A stretch of 30,095 nt of DNA from an uncultured Lachnospiraceae bacterium (lineage in GTDB: Bacteria; Bacillota; Clostridia; Lachnospirales; Lachnospiraceae): assembly GCA_910585205.1 (NCBI GenBank), contig CAJUCC010000006.1, forward strand, positions 1-30,095, given 5' to 3'. Below, in pieces: positions 7,754-16,286 of this stretch. Position 1 is the stretch's first letter. Each line of letters begins with the position of its first letter. Made by a program: the position numbers and the translations under genes. The notes under the pieces were generated by a model. It was not told where the DNA came from. It was given only the letters and a program-made list of their open reading frames with translations, and searched no databases.

Positions 7754-8629
7754 CTATTTTCTGACAATAACAACCTGTGTCGATGTTGCATAGGAATCCG
7801 TAAAATCAATGCTTGTCAGACGATCTTCTGTCACGGTCATACCCGCTGCACCGAAATCAGCCTTGCCCGACTGTACCGCATTGATAATTGCATCAAACTC
7901 CATATCTTCAATTACCAGTTCATAACCCAGTTTATCACAGATCGCGCGTGCGATCTCTGCGTCGATACCCACGATCTCCGTTCCTTCGAAATATTCATAA
8001 GGCTCGAATGCTGCGTTTGTAGCCATCACCAGCTTACCGTTGGAATACGCAATGTCTGCGGGAGATTCGTACGGGCAGGTTCCCTTGGTATCGTCCCCGA
8101 TATAGTTCGCCACGATCTGATCCAGAACACCGTCCGCTTTCAGTTCCGCCAGAGCGCCGTTCATTGCCTCTGTCAGATCGCTTCTGTCTTTGGAGACGCA
8201 GATCGCATAATCTTCCACTGCGAAATCCTCTTCCAGAATCGTCAGATCATCGTTTTTCTCCACAAAAGCCTGTGCCGGCTGTGCATCGATAATCACGCAG
8301 TCGATCTTGCCCTGCTTCAGAGCCTGTACCGCATCCGCACCCTTGTTGTAACGCTCGATTGTGGATCCCTCCGCCTCATAGTCACTCGCAAAAATGTCGC
8401 CTGTCGTGCCGAGCTGTACGCCGATTGTCTTGCCCGGAAGGTCATCCAGTGTGTTCACCGTATTGGGAATCCCTTCTGTCTCCCCGGCCGCTTCTTCCGT
8501 ACCGGTGCTCTCCGCTGCCGCGCCCTCTGTCGCGCTGCCGTCGGCCGCAGGCGCATCCCCCTGCCCGCCGCAGGCGGTAAGCATTGCTGTCATGCATACT
8601 GTCAAAAGTAATGCTGCTGCCTTTTTCAT
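7754..8629 (-). CDS. Lipoprotein amino acid-binding protein with circularly permuted lobes (SBP_bac_3)
   Basis: A 291-residue lipoprotein: signal peptide, lipobox LTAC (Cys20), then an Ala/Glu/Gly-rich tether to about residue 55. The ligand-binding domain is in the reverse of the usual order. Residues 59-178 (LDDLPGKTIGV, QLGTTGD, IIDAQPA, YAICVSKD, final NYIGD) match what is normally the second half of SBP family 3. After a linker (179-197, containing GTCPYESP) come residues 198-291, which match the normal first half: GKLVMATNAAFEPYEY, VGIDAEIARAI, then GMTVTEDR and IDFTDSY. Likely ligand contacts by family analogy are Arg270 (carboxylate) and Asp115 (amino group). The protein ends in VVIVRK, at the hinge crossing where a normal protein continues into the second lobe. 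It is one uninterrupted frame with GGAGGAGTAAGTT before ATG, so this is not a frameshift artefact. Confidence 0.9.
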   Translation of the reverse strand: MKKAAALLLTVCMTAMLTACGGQGDAPAADGSATEGAAAESTGTEEAAGETEGIPNTVNTLDDLPGKTIGVQLGTTGDIFASDYEAEGSTIERYNKGADAVQALKQGKIDCVIIDAQPAQAFVEKNDDLTILEEDFAVEDYAICVSKDRSDLTEAMNGALAELKADGVLDQIVANYIGDDTKGTCPYESPADIAYSNGKLVMATNAAFEPYEYFEGTEIVGIDAEIARAICDKLGYELVIEDMEFDAIINAVQSGKADFGAAGMTVTEDRLTSIDFTDSYATSTQVVIVRK

Positions 8630-8674
8630 AACTTACTCCTCCATTCACTGAATTGCATATTTATTCATCAAATA

Positions 8675-8705
8675 ATTATATTAACACGTTTTTCGTAAAT
8701 TACAA
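8675..8705 (-). promoter_or_regulatory. Probable promoter of the amino acid ABC transporter operon
   Basis: Minus-strand TATAAT (8675-8680) is a perfect -10. TTGTAA (8700-8705) is a -35 candidate at a longer-than-ideal 19-base spacing. It sits in the 83-base gap between the large lipoprotein gene and the binding protein gene. I see no convincing terminator for the upstream gene in this gap. Confidence 0.45.
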
Positions 8706-8712
8706 GCTTTTT

Positions 8713-11586
8713 TTACGGATTCTCTCCGGTCACAACCATATATGGCCGTATATCCGTGATCCCCTGCTCCGAAATCCGGACATCCAGAACGAGATTCCGC
8801 AGTTTTCCGTCATAAGGCCGATAACGATAAAACGTATACCGAAGGCAGACAGTGCCCGCCCGGAAGTCTTCCGTTATCTCCCGGCATTCATACGCTTCAC
8901 TGCCCCGCCATTTCTCTCCCGCGAGTTCCCGGCAGGCATTGACCCGGGCCAGAACCGTTTCCGCGTCCGCATCATCCGCAAACAGCTCCCGCACCGCACC
9001 GTCCGCGATACACCGTTCGTTCAGATCCGTCAGCAGCCGTTCTCCCAGAGAAACCGCCAGCGATGCCGTATCGCTGCAATCCCAGAGCGATTCACATGTT
9101 TTTAAATCGACGCCGTGCGTTTCCGCGCCGTCCCATATATAGTCTTCCATGGGAACAGAAGCCGTCACGGTTTTCGCGGCGGGAAAAGAAATCTCCCGGC
9201 CCCGATCTGTCGCCGCGCCGCCGCTCACGAGCAAGACAGAGCCGTCTCCCGCCGTCCGCGCCGCCCGGCACGCTTCCTCTGTGAGCGGAAAGGTCCGCAT
9301 GGAGGTCTCTTTCAACTGCCCTGCGTCATTTACCATACAGTCGAAGATAACTGCCGATGCCGTCTCCGTATTCATGTCGTCAAAATCAGGATAACAGTAA
9401 TACCGAAATCTGATACAATCCGACACCTCTGTCATATCTGTATAATAGCAGTCGTAATCCGCTGCCATTTTCCAGTTGTTTTCCAGCATCTCCCACTGCA
9501 CATTGTGAAACCCGTACTGCCCGGCCGGAGCAAAGAGGCTTTCATAGAATCCGCCGCTGCCGCCCCGGCTCTCCAGCACATCTTTGAGAATCGTTCCGAT
9601 CTCCGCCGCTGTCGCCGCCGCATCTTCTGCCGCAAGCAGTCCCGCAGGACCCTTCCTGATTTTTTCGAACACATCCGCACCGCAATTCTGCCAGTACTGT
9701 TCGAAATTCGGAATCACTATACCCGTTTCCGGCTTGCCGCCGCGGATCACCTGTACCGCATATGCCTGTTCCGGCAGTCTGTTTCTCACATCCCCGTAGG
9801 TATCGTCGCAGATCACGGCAAAACGTTCCACCGGCGTGATACTGACGCCGCGGATCACCCCTCCGGCGTCTGTGCTGACGACCACGCACACATTTGCAAC
9901 CACCCGCTCCGCGGGCTGCATTCCTTCCTGTCCGCCTGTCGTCCCGTCCGTCATATCCCGGTGGAACACCAACCGCCAGTCCCACCCGCCGTCCAGCAGC
10001 CTGTTGCGTTCCCGGGAACAATCATAGGTATGCGGCCTTCCCTTCCACTCCGCCAGCCTTTCCCAGTCCCATATCTGCAGCTGTGCCAGCGCTTCTTGCG
10101 AAAAATACGCTGCCTGCTCCGCTTCCACCCTGCCCGCTCCGTCGAGAACTCCGCCGAACATTTCGCCCAGAAACATACCGGTTTCCTGCACATGCTCCGA
10201 GACATACACTCCGTTTCCGACCGCATCCGCAGGCAGCAGCGCATCCGTGCCGCGCACATAGGTGAGCACCGTATCGATACCGCTTTTTGTTTCTCTCTCT
10301 GTGCGCTCAAAGGTATACCCCGCGATCACACCGATCACCTGTCCCGGCGATACGGTGATGCGGTCCGCCCCCCGCTCTGTCCAGTCCCGGACATTCGACC
10401 ATGCCAGCGCCGCCTCCGGCTGCGCCGTATGTTCCTGGCAGACACGCAGCATACCGGTCCCGTGTTCTTCGTAAAATGTCGTTATCGTTCCCCCGTCATA
10501 CACAAGATGTTTCGGAAACAGGCCGTAATCTTCACATGTCTCGAGCTGTTTCCGGCTCTGCGGATATGCGGCCAGCTCATTCCCCATGTAATCGAGAACC
10601 GCCATCGCATCCGGCGAAAAGCAGCCGTGCGCCGTCAGTATTGTATCCGAAACGGTATCCGCAATCTCTTTCCGCTCGCCGTTATCCTGCAGACAGTACG
10701 CCGTCATGTCACCGCCCGGATTACGGACAAACAGTCCTTCCTCGTTAAAAGCCCGCCACTCCTCAAAACCGCATTCCGTCTCGCCGGGATTCCTTGTCAC
10801 CGAAAGCGCCGCTCCCGCCTGTCCCGCCCGATTCAACGGCAGAAACCGCACGCCCGCCTCCGCGTCGGGTCCGTACCACTCCGTCATAACCGTGCCGTCA
10901 TCGCGGATCATAAACACATCCCGCATTTCCCATCCGTCATCCGCAGGCGCGGAAAAACGCTGTGCCTCCTCCGACACCGGGTCATATCGCCAGATACAGG
11001 TATCCCCGTCTCCCACCAGCATGTAAAAAAGCATATTATCATAAATATACCAGCAGGAGCCAACCCGTGCCGTCGGTCCGCCGTAATGCGCATGCCTGTA
11101 CTGCCGGACGGTTCCCGCATCCATGTCATAAAACAAAAAAATGTCTCCTTTGCGCGTCACCAGCAGATTACCGCACTGACGGACCGCATCGTAAGCATGC
11201 GGTTCCAGACGATACAGGTCAAACAGATCGTACACCGTTCCCCCGCTTTTCCGGTACCTTCCGTTTTCCTTCCGGTAAACGCTGTCACCCAGTATGAGCA
11301 TATCATTCCAGCATGCGTAATTCTCCCGATCCATCATCTGCCCGTTGTAACCCAGTTCCGGAATTTCCCGCGGCTGCGGCTCCGCTTCCGGCCACACGCC
11401 CTCCGCTGCGGTCTCCGAATCACGCAAGCCCGCTTCGTCCGTGTCTTTTGCGGTTTCCGTGATTGGTTCTGCATCTTCCGGCAATGCGTTTCCCGTCTCC
11501 TCTCTCCCACAGGAAATGAGCAGCAAAGCCATGCCCAAAACAACGCTGCCTGCTACCATGCGTCCGATTAAATCCCGTTTTCTCAT
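8713..11586 (-). CDS. Large secreted lipoprotein of unknown function (957 residues)
   Basis: A 957-residue exported protein with a basic N-terminus, a hydrophobic core and lipobox LISC (Cys26), then an acidic, Glu/Asp/Thr-rich tether to about residue 60. The next 300 or so residues contain recurring short segments of aromatic and hydrophobic residues with turns (CWNDMLILGDSVY, GNLLVTRKGDIFLFYD, NMLFYMLVGDGDTCIWRYD). These look like beta-propeller blades, but I cannot assign a family. The rest is mixed alpha/beta with many Tyr, Asp and Cys and no catalytic motif I recognise. The ORF could start 12 codons earlier, but the ATG at 11586 follows AGGGGGG at a suitable distance. It follows the fatty acid operon terminator. 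No good promoter is visible. Confidence 0.8.
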   Translation of the reverse strand: MRKRDLIGRMVAGSVVLGMALLLISCGREETGNALPEDAEPITETAKDTDEAGLRDSETAAEGVWPEAEPQPREIPELGYNGQMMDRENYACWNDMLILGDSVYRKENGRYRKSGGTVYDLFDLYRLEPHAYDAVRQCGNLLVTRKGDIFLFYDMDAGTVRQYRHAHYGGPTARVGSCWYIYDNMLFYMLVGDGDTCIWRYDPVSEEAQRFSAPADDGWEMRDVFMIRDDGTVMTEWYGPDAEAGVRFLPLNRAGQAGAALSVTRNPGETECGFEEWRAFNEEGLFVRNPGGDMTAYCLQDNGERKEIADTVSDTILTAHGCFSPDAMAVLDYMGNELAAYPQSRKQLETCEDYGLFPKHLVYDGGTITTFYEEHGTGMLRVCQEHTAQPEAALAWSNVRDWTERGADRITVSPGQVIGVIAGYTFERTERETKSGIDTVLTYVRGTDALLPADAVGNGVYVSEHVQETGMFLGEMFGGVLDGAGRVEAEQAAYFSQEALAQLQIWDWERLAEWKGRPHTYDCSRERNRLLDGGWDWRLVFHRDMTDGTTGGQEGMQPAERVVANVCVVVSTDAGGVIRGVSITPVERFAVICDDTYGDVRNRLPEQAYAVQVIRGGKPETGIVIPNFEQYWQNCGADVFEKIRKGPAGLLAAEDAAATAAEIGTILKDVLESRGGSGGFYESLFAPAGQYGFHNVQWEMLENNWKMAADYDCYYTDMTEVSDCIRFRYYCYPDFDDMNTETASAVIFDCMVNDAGQLKETSMRTFPLTEEACRAARTAGDGSVLLVSGGAATDRGREISFPAAKTVTASVPMEDYIWDGAETHGVDLKTCESLWDCSDTASLAVSLGERLLTDLNERCIADGAVRELFADDADAETVLARVNACRELAGEKWRGSEAYECREITEDFRAGTVCLRYTFYRYRPYDGKLRNLVLDVRISEQGITDIRPYMVVTGENP

Positions 11587-11620
11587 TCGTTGCCCCCCTA
11601 CGCCTGATTGATACCGTTCC

Positions 11621-11655
11621 AAAAGAAAAGGGCTGTCCGTGACCCGACAACCCTT
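11621..11655 (-). terminator. Rho-independent terminator of the fatty acid synthesis operon
   Basis: Ten-base-pair stem with one G-U pair (arms 11628-11637 and 11646-11655) around an 8-base loop, followed on the minus strand by TTCTTTT. It lies about 50 bases after the fabH stop codon and marks the end of the fab transcript. Confidence 0.8.
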
Positions 11656-11704
11656 CCATCTGTCTTTTTAACAAATAATTCCTACTTTTTCCGTTTCCTG
11701 TATC

Positions 11705-12667
11705 TTACCATTCCATCAGGCACGTTCCCCATGTCAGTCCGCCGCCAAAGCCTGAAAGAATAATCTTGTCTCCCTTCTCCAGCAAACCTTTCCGGTTTAC
11801 TTCGTCCAGAAGAATCGGCACGCTCGCCGCAGACACGTTTCCGCAATGATCCAGTGAAATCGGAAATTTGTCCTGACTCAGTTTCAGCCGCTTCGCCACA
11901 GACTGAATAATCCGCAGATTCGCCTGGTGCAACAGATAATATTTCACATCCGAAAGTGCAACTCCCGCCTCTTCCAGTACTTTTTGTATGGAAGCCGGCA
12001 CATACGATACCGCAAACTTATAAACTTCCTGCCCGTCCATTTTCGTATAAGCCAGAATCTTGTCCGTCTGCACGAGCGGATTATTGTTTGTCCGGTTCGG
12101 ACAGGCAAGATACTTTCCTTTTTCTCCGTCACTGCCCTGATCGTAGGCCATCAGTCCGTTCTCCTGCGCCCGTATCACCGCGGCTCCCGCGCCGTCTCCA
12201 AACAATACACAGGTGCTTCTGTCCGACCAGTCCATGATCCGCGACAGTGATTCCGCACCGATGACAAGCGCCAGACGGCACATGCCGCTGCGGATATATG
12301 CATTGACCGTATGGAGCCCGAAGATAAAACCGGCACAGGCCGCGTTGATGTCAAACGCCACCGCATTGGCCGCGCCAAGTCCTGCCTGCACCTCACACGC
12401 CGTAGACGGTGTAATATGATCGCCCGTCAGTGTCCCCACCACGATCATATCCAGTTCCTCCGGCTCCACCCCCGCTTCTGCCAGCGCCCGGCGGGCAGCC
12501 TCGACGGAGAGACTGACCGTTGTTTCTTCCTTTACCAGATGCCGTTCCCGGATTCCGGTCCTGGACGCAATCCATTCATCGGAAGTATCCATAATCGTGG
12601 ATAAAAAATCATTGGTCACTACGGTATTCGGCAAACAGCTCCCTGTTCCTATAATTCTACTTGTCAT
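11705..12667 (-). CDS. fabH: Beta-ketoacyl-ACP synthase III
   Basis: A 320-residue FabH, which condenses an acyl-CoA primer with malonyl-ACP to start fatty acid synthesis. The catalytic triad is visible: Cys111 in NAACAGF, His247 in LLHQAN and Asn277 in HCGNVSA. The ending GGGLTWG is typical. The ATG follows CAGGAGATTAAG. It is the last gene of this operon; in many Clostridia fabH is instead the first gene, so the order is worth noting. Primer preference (straight or branched) cannot be read reliably by eye. Confidence 0.96.
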   Translation of the reverse strand: MTSRIIGTGSCLPNTVVTNDFLSTIMDTSDEWIASRTGIRERHLVKEETTVSLSVEAARRALAEAGVEPEELDMIVVGTLTGDHITPSTACEVQAGLGAANAVAFDINAACAGFIFGLHTVNAYIRSGMCRLALVIGAESLSRIMDWSDRSTCVLFGDGAGAAVIRAQENGLMAYDQGSDGEKGKYLACPNRTNNNPLVQTDKILAYTKMDGQEVYKFAVSYVPASIQKVLEEAGVALSDVKYYLLHQANLRIIQSVAKRLKLSQDKFPISLDHCGNVSAASVPILLDEVNRKGLLEKGDKIILSGFGGGLTWGTCLMEW

Positions 12668-12688
12668 CTTAATCTCCTGTGGTTACAA

Positions 12689-13759
12689 TTATCTGAATTC
12701 GTCCATTATATCTTTTACATATTCCAGTTTTTCCGCGCGGTAAGCGTTGCTGCCGCAGAATAAAAGCGCATGATCCACATTGCCCGTTGCCGCATTTACC
12801 AGAGCTTCCGTAATACAGTAAGGCGTCTCCGCCGGTTTGCATGTGCTGATGCAGAGGTGGCACTTTCCGTGGGGAATCCGCCCCTCTTTTGCCTGTTTCA
12901 TAAAAGGATTCAGAATCGCCCGGCCCGGCATGCCGACCGGACTCTTTACAATCACGATGTCTTCCTTCTTTGCATTGATATAAGCCTGTTTATATGCCGG
13001 CGCCGCATCGCACTCGTATGTTGTCACGAAACGCGTCGCCACCTGTACACCGTCGGCGCCCATTGCCAGATAGTGTTCCATATCCGCCCGGTCGTAAACA
13101 CCGCCGGCCACGACGACCGGTATCCGGTCCCCGTGCTGTGCTGCGTATTCTCCCACACGGGCGATTATCTTCCTGATTTCCTCGTCATAAGCCGCATCGT
13201 CGATCTCCTGCAGCTCCTCCATATGAAAGCCCAGATGACCGCCGGCTCGGGGTCCCTCGATTACGACCAGATCCGGCAGTTTGTCATATTTTTTCAGCCA
13301 GTACTTGCAGATCACCTCCGCCGATTTCAGGCTCGACACGATCGGCGCCAGTTTCGTCTCCGTATCACCGGCAATTTCCGGCAGTTTCATCGGCAGTCCC
13401 GCGCCTGAAATAATCAGATCGGCGCCGCCTTCGATAGCGGCTTTCACATAGCGTTCATAATCCCGTGTAGCCACCATAATATTAACGCCCACGATACCGC
13501 CCCGGCCGATTTCTTTCGCCCTGGCAATCTCTTGTTTGATTGCGCGCAGATTTGCTTCAATCGGATGATCGTCAAAATCCGCTTCCCGGTATCCGATCTG
13601 CGCCGTGGATATAATCCCGATGCCGCCCTCTGCCGCCACCGCGCCTGCCAGACCGGACAGGCTGATTCCCACGCCCATGCCGCCCTGAATCACAGGTACG
13701 GCCGCCGTCAGATTTCCGATTACAAGCGGTTTACTGTTTATCTTTTTATTGTCTGCCAT
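12689..13759 (-). CDS. FabK-like flavin oxidoreductase (nitronate monooxygenase family) with a C-terminal four-cysteine motif
   Basis: A 356-residue TIM-barrel FMN protein of the NMO/FabK family. It shows PVIQGGMGVG near the N-terminus, EGPRAGGHLG (His175 in the position of the FabK active-site His) and VVAGGVYDRADM. It is longer than the canonical FabK at 17301-18224 and has a C-terminal extension with Cys300-x2-Cys303-x3-Cys307-x7-Cys315, a pattern that could bind an iron-sulfur cluster or zinc. The gene starts 4 bases after fabZ, whose final GGAG serves as its ribosome binding site, so the two are translationally coupled. Being inside the fab operon suggests a redox step in lipid synthesis, for example a second enoyl reductase or a step in unsaturated fatty acid formation, but the reaction is not established by the sequence. 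Confidence 0.85.
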   Translation of the reverse strand: MADNKKINSKPLVIGNLTAAVPVIQGGMGVGISLSGLAGAVAAEGGIGIISTAQIGYREADFDDHPIEANLRAIKQEIARAKEIGRGGIVGVNIMVATRDYERYVKAAIEGGADLIISGAGLPMKLPEIAGDTETKLAPIVSSLKSAEVICKYWLKKYDKLPDLVVIEGPRAGGHLGFHMEELQEIDDAAYDEEIRKIIARVGEYAAQHGDRIPVVVAGGVYDRADMEHYLAMGADGVQVATRFVTTYECDAAPAYKQAYINAKKEDIVIVKSPVGMPGRAILNPFMKQAKEGRIPHGKCHLCISTCKPAETPYCITEALVNAATGNVDHALLFCGSNAYRAEKLEYVKDIMDEFR

Positions 13760-13763
13760 GGCC

Positions 13764-14201
13764 CTACTCCGCTTTTCCGAGAGCGAATGTCAGCTCCGCC
13801 TGCGCCACTACTTTGCCGTCCACAGTTGCCCTGGCGCTGCCCACTCCGATCGGACCTTTGGATTTTATAATCTCTGTCTCCAGAAAGAGTACATCACCCG
13901 GCACAACCTTTCCTTTGAATTTCGCCGAATTGATAGCTCCGAAGTATGCCGTCTTTCCTTTGTTTTCCGGGAGGCTCAGAATGGCCACCGCCCCCACCTG
14001 GGCAAGCGCTTCCACGATCAGTACCCCCGGCATAACCGGTTCACCCGGAAAGTGTCCCGCAAAAAACGATTCGTTATACGATACGCACTTCTTGCCGAGC
14101 GCCCGTTTTCCCTCTTCCAGTTCTTCAATGGTATCCACCAGCATAAACGGCTGCCTGTGTGGTATGATTTCCATTATCTCTTTTGCTGTCAATACTGCCA
14201 T
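13764..14201 (-). CDS. fabZ: 3-hydroxyacyl-ACP dehydratase
   Basis: A 145-residue hotdog-fold FabZ that dehydrates 3-hydroxyacyl-ACP to trans-2-enoyl-ACP. Catalytic residues are His50 in FFAGHFPG and Glu64 in VEALAQ, with HRQPFMLVD near the N-terminus. The ATG follows GGGGAAGGGGATATAGT. It sits between fabF and the second FabK-like gene. In some Firmicutes a FabZ paralogue also isomerises the double bond for unsaturated fatty acids; no FabM or FabA is present here, so which version this is remains open. Confidence 0.95.
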   Translation of the reverse strand: MAVLTAKEIMEIIPHRQPFMLVDTIEELEEGKRALGKKCVSYNESFFAGHFPGEPVMPGVLIVEALAQVGAVAILSLPENKGKTAYFGAINSAKFKGKVVPGDVLFLETEIIKSKGPIGVGSARATVDGKVVAQAELTFALGKAE

Positions 14202-14237
14202 ACTATATCCCCTTCCCCGTAACAGGCCGCATACTGC

Positions 14238-15473
14238 CTACGCCTCATATTTTTTAATCAGAAGGCTCGCATTGTGTCCGCCGAACCCGAGCGAATTGGA
14301 AAGCGCGTATGTAACCGCCCCTTCCACCGGTTCTTTACAGTAATCCAGATCGCAGTCCTCATCCGGTATCTGATAGCCGACTGTCGCATGGAGGTACCCC
14401 TCTTCCAGTTCCTTCACGCAGGCAATAAATTCGGCTGCGCCGGCTGCGCCGAGCAGATGTCCGATCATCGATTTCGTGGAATTGATCTTCAGTTTCTTTG
14501 CATGTTCTCCAAACAGCAGTTTGATCGCCCGCGTTTCGAACAGATCGTTATGATGCGTCGCCGTGCCGTGGGCATTGATATACATAACATCTTCTTTCGC
14601 AATACCGGCGTCCGCGATGGCAAACTCCATCGCCCGGGCCGCACCCGAGCCGTCCTCCGCCGGTGATGTAATATGATATGCATCGCTTGTGGCGCCATAT
14701 CCCACAACTTCGGCATAAATTTTCGCGCCGCGCTTCTTCGCATGTTCCAGTTCTTCCAGAATTACGACACCGGAACCCTCGCCCATTACGAAACCGCTTC
14801 TCTCCTTATCGAACGGAATGGAGCAGCGCGTCGGGTCGGGATTTGTGGAAAGTGCGGTCAGCGCCGTAAAACCGGCGATTCCGATCGGCGTAATGCTGCT
14901 CTCCGTACCGCCCGCCACCATCACGTCCGCTTCTCCGTACTGAATCGAACGGAATGCCTCACCGATGGAATGCGTACCGGTCGCACACGCCGTCACCACA
15001 TTGATGCTTTTCCCTTTCAGGCCGAAGTAAATCGATACGTTTCCTGCCGCCATATTGGAGATCATCAGCGGGACAAGCAGCGGATTGACACGGGACGGCC
15101 CTTTTTCGAGCAGTTTTTTGTGCTCCCGTTCCATCGCCTGCAGCGCGCCGATTCCCGAGCCGACAGCCACACCCACCTTATACGGATCTTCCTGTGCCAT
15201 ATCAAGCCCCGCGTCTTCAATGGCTTCTTTTGCCGCCGCTACCGCGTACTGACAAAACGCTTCCATTCTTTTGGCCGATTTAAAGTCCATGAAATCTTTC
15301 GCAACAAACCCTTTGACTTCCGCCGCCAGTTTGCATTTATAATCCGTTGTATCAAACTTTGTAATTTCACCGAATCCCGTCTTCTGCGCTTTGATACTGT
15401 CCCAGAATTCGTCTACACTGAGACCGATTGGCGTAATCGCTCCCATCCCTGTTACCACTACTCGTCTGCTCAT
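14238..15473 (-). CDS. fabF: Beta-ketoacyl-ACP synthase II
   Basis: A 411-residue thiolase-fold condensing enzyme that elongates acyl-ACP with malonyl-ACP. The Cys-His-His centre is present: Cys163 in TACATGTHSIG, His302 in NAHGTAT and His339 in KSMIGHLLGA, with Lys334. The segment after His302 reads HHND where most FabF proteins have PYND. The length and the C-terminal SLGFGGHNAS are normal. The ATG follows GAGGAAGAGAC. There is only one FabF/FabB-type gene in the operon. Confidence 0.96.
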   Translation of the reverse strand: MSRRVVVTGMGAITPIGLSVDEFWDSIKAQKTGFGEITKFDTTDYKCKLAAEVKGFVAKDFMDFKSAKRMEAFCQYAVAAAKEAIEDAGLDMAQEDPYKVGVAVGSGIGALQAMEREHKKLLEKGPSRVNPLLVPLMISNMAAGNVSIYFGLKGKSINVVTACATGTHSIGEAFRSIQYGEADVMVAGGTESSITPIGIAGFTALTALSTNPDPTRCSIPFDKERSGFVMGEGSGVVILEELEHAKKRGAKIYAEVVGYGATSDAYHITSPAEDGSGAARAMEFAIADAGIAKEDVMYINAHGTATHHNDLFETRAIKLLFGEHAKKLKINSTKSMIGHLLGAAGAAEFIACVKELEEGYLHATVGYQIPDEDCDLDYCKEPVEGAVTYALSNSLGFGGHNASLLIKKYEA

Positions 15474-15515
15474 GTCTCTTCCTCTCTTTCTTTCACATGG
15501 CGTAACCGCCTGTTT

Positions 15516-16256
15516 CTATATCGCCATGCCGCCGTCCACGCTGATTACCTGTCCCGTGATATACGATGCCTTGTCGCTTGCCAGAAATGCTACTGTCTCC
15601 GCAATATCTTCCGGCTGTCCCATTCGTTTCAGCGGTATCTGTGCCAGTGTGGCTTCTCTGGCCGAGTCGCTCATCGCCTGTGTCATATCCGTATCGATAA
15701 ACCCGGGCGCCACTGCATTTACCGTGATGTTCCGGCTCGCCAGTTCCCGTGCCATGGATTTTGTCAGTCCGATCACACCGGCCTTGGACGCCGCATAATT
15801 GGCCTGTCCTGCATTTCCCAATACGCCTGACACACTTGTCATATTAATAATCCTGCCGCCGCGCTGTTTTAAAAATGCGCGGTACATATGCTTGATTGTA
15901 TTAAATGTCCCTTTCAAATTCGTATCCATCACGGCATCAAAATCCGCTTCCGTCATTTTCATAACCAGATTGTCTTTCGTAATGCCCGCATTGTTGACCA
16001 GTATATCAATATGTCCGTACTTGCCGAGCATTTCGGTAATCATATTGCCGCATGCCGCAAAATCCGCCACAGAACACTGCACTGCCTCCGCGCTGCCGCC
16101 TTTTTCCGTGATCTCCGCGACAACCGCATCGGCCTTGTCCCTGGAACCGTTATAATTGACAATCACCGTTGCGCCATATGCCGCCATTGTCAGTGCGATC
16201 TGCCGGCCAATGCCCCTGCTCGCCCCTGTCACCAATGCTACCTTTCCTTCCAGCAT
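15516..16256 (-). CDS. fabG: 3-oxoacyl-ACP reductase
   Basis: A 246-residue short-chain dehydrogenase. The nucleotide motif TGASRGIG is at 10-17, NNAG at 88-91, and the catalytic residues are Asn113, Ser141, Tyr154 and Lys158 (YAASK). The C-terminus SVDGGMAI is the usual FabG ending. It reduces 3-oxoacyl-ACP with NADPH. It lies 30 bases after fabD and 42 bases before fabF in the operon. Confidence 0.96.
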   Translation of the reverse strand: MLEGKVALVTGASRGIGRQIALTMAAYGATVIVNYNGSRDKADAVVAEITEKGGSAEAVQCSVADFAACGNMITEMLGKYGHIDILVNNAGITKDNLVMKMTEADFDAVMDTNLKGTFNTIKHMYRAFLKQRGGRIINMTSVSGVLGNAGQANYAASKAGVIGLTKSMARELASRNITVNAVAPGFIDTDMTQAMSDSAREATLAQIPLKRMGQPEDIAETVAFLASDKASYITGQVISVDGGMAI

Positions 16257-16286
16257 AACATTCCCTTTCTGTTTTCCGTAAACCGA

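Noticed and set aside
7754..8629. Explaining the swapped halves as two gene fragments joined by a frameshift or assembly error
   Set aside because: One continuous frame carries signal peptide, tether, both halves and a proper linker, with no duplicate half nearby, and it sits upstream of an intact permease and ATPase.
9115..11571. An 818-codon open frame on the plus strand opposite the large lipoprotein gene
   Set aside because: It is Arg/His/Pro-rich, has no signal peptide or domain, and mirrors the minus-strand codon pattern of a gene with a good lipobox and ribosome binding site.
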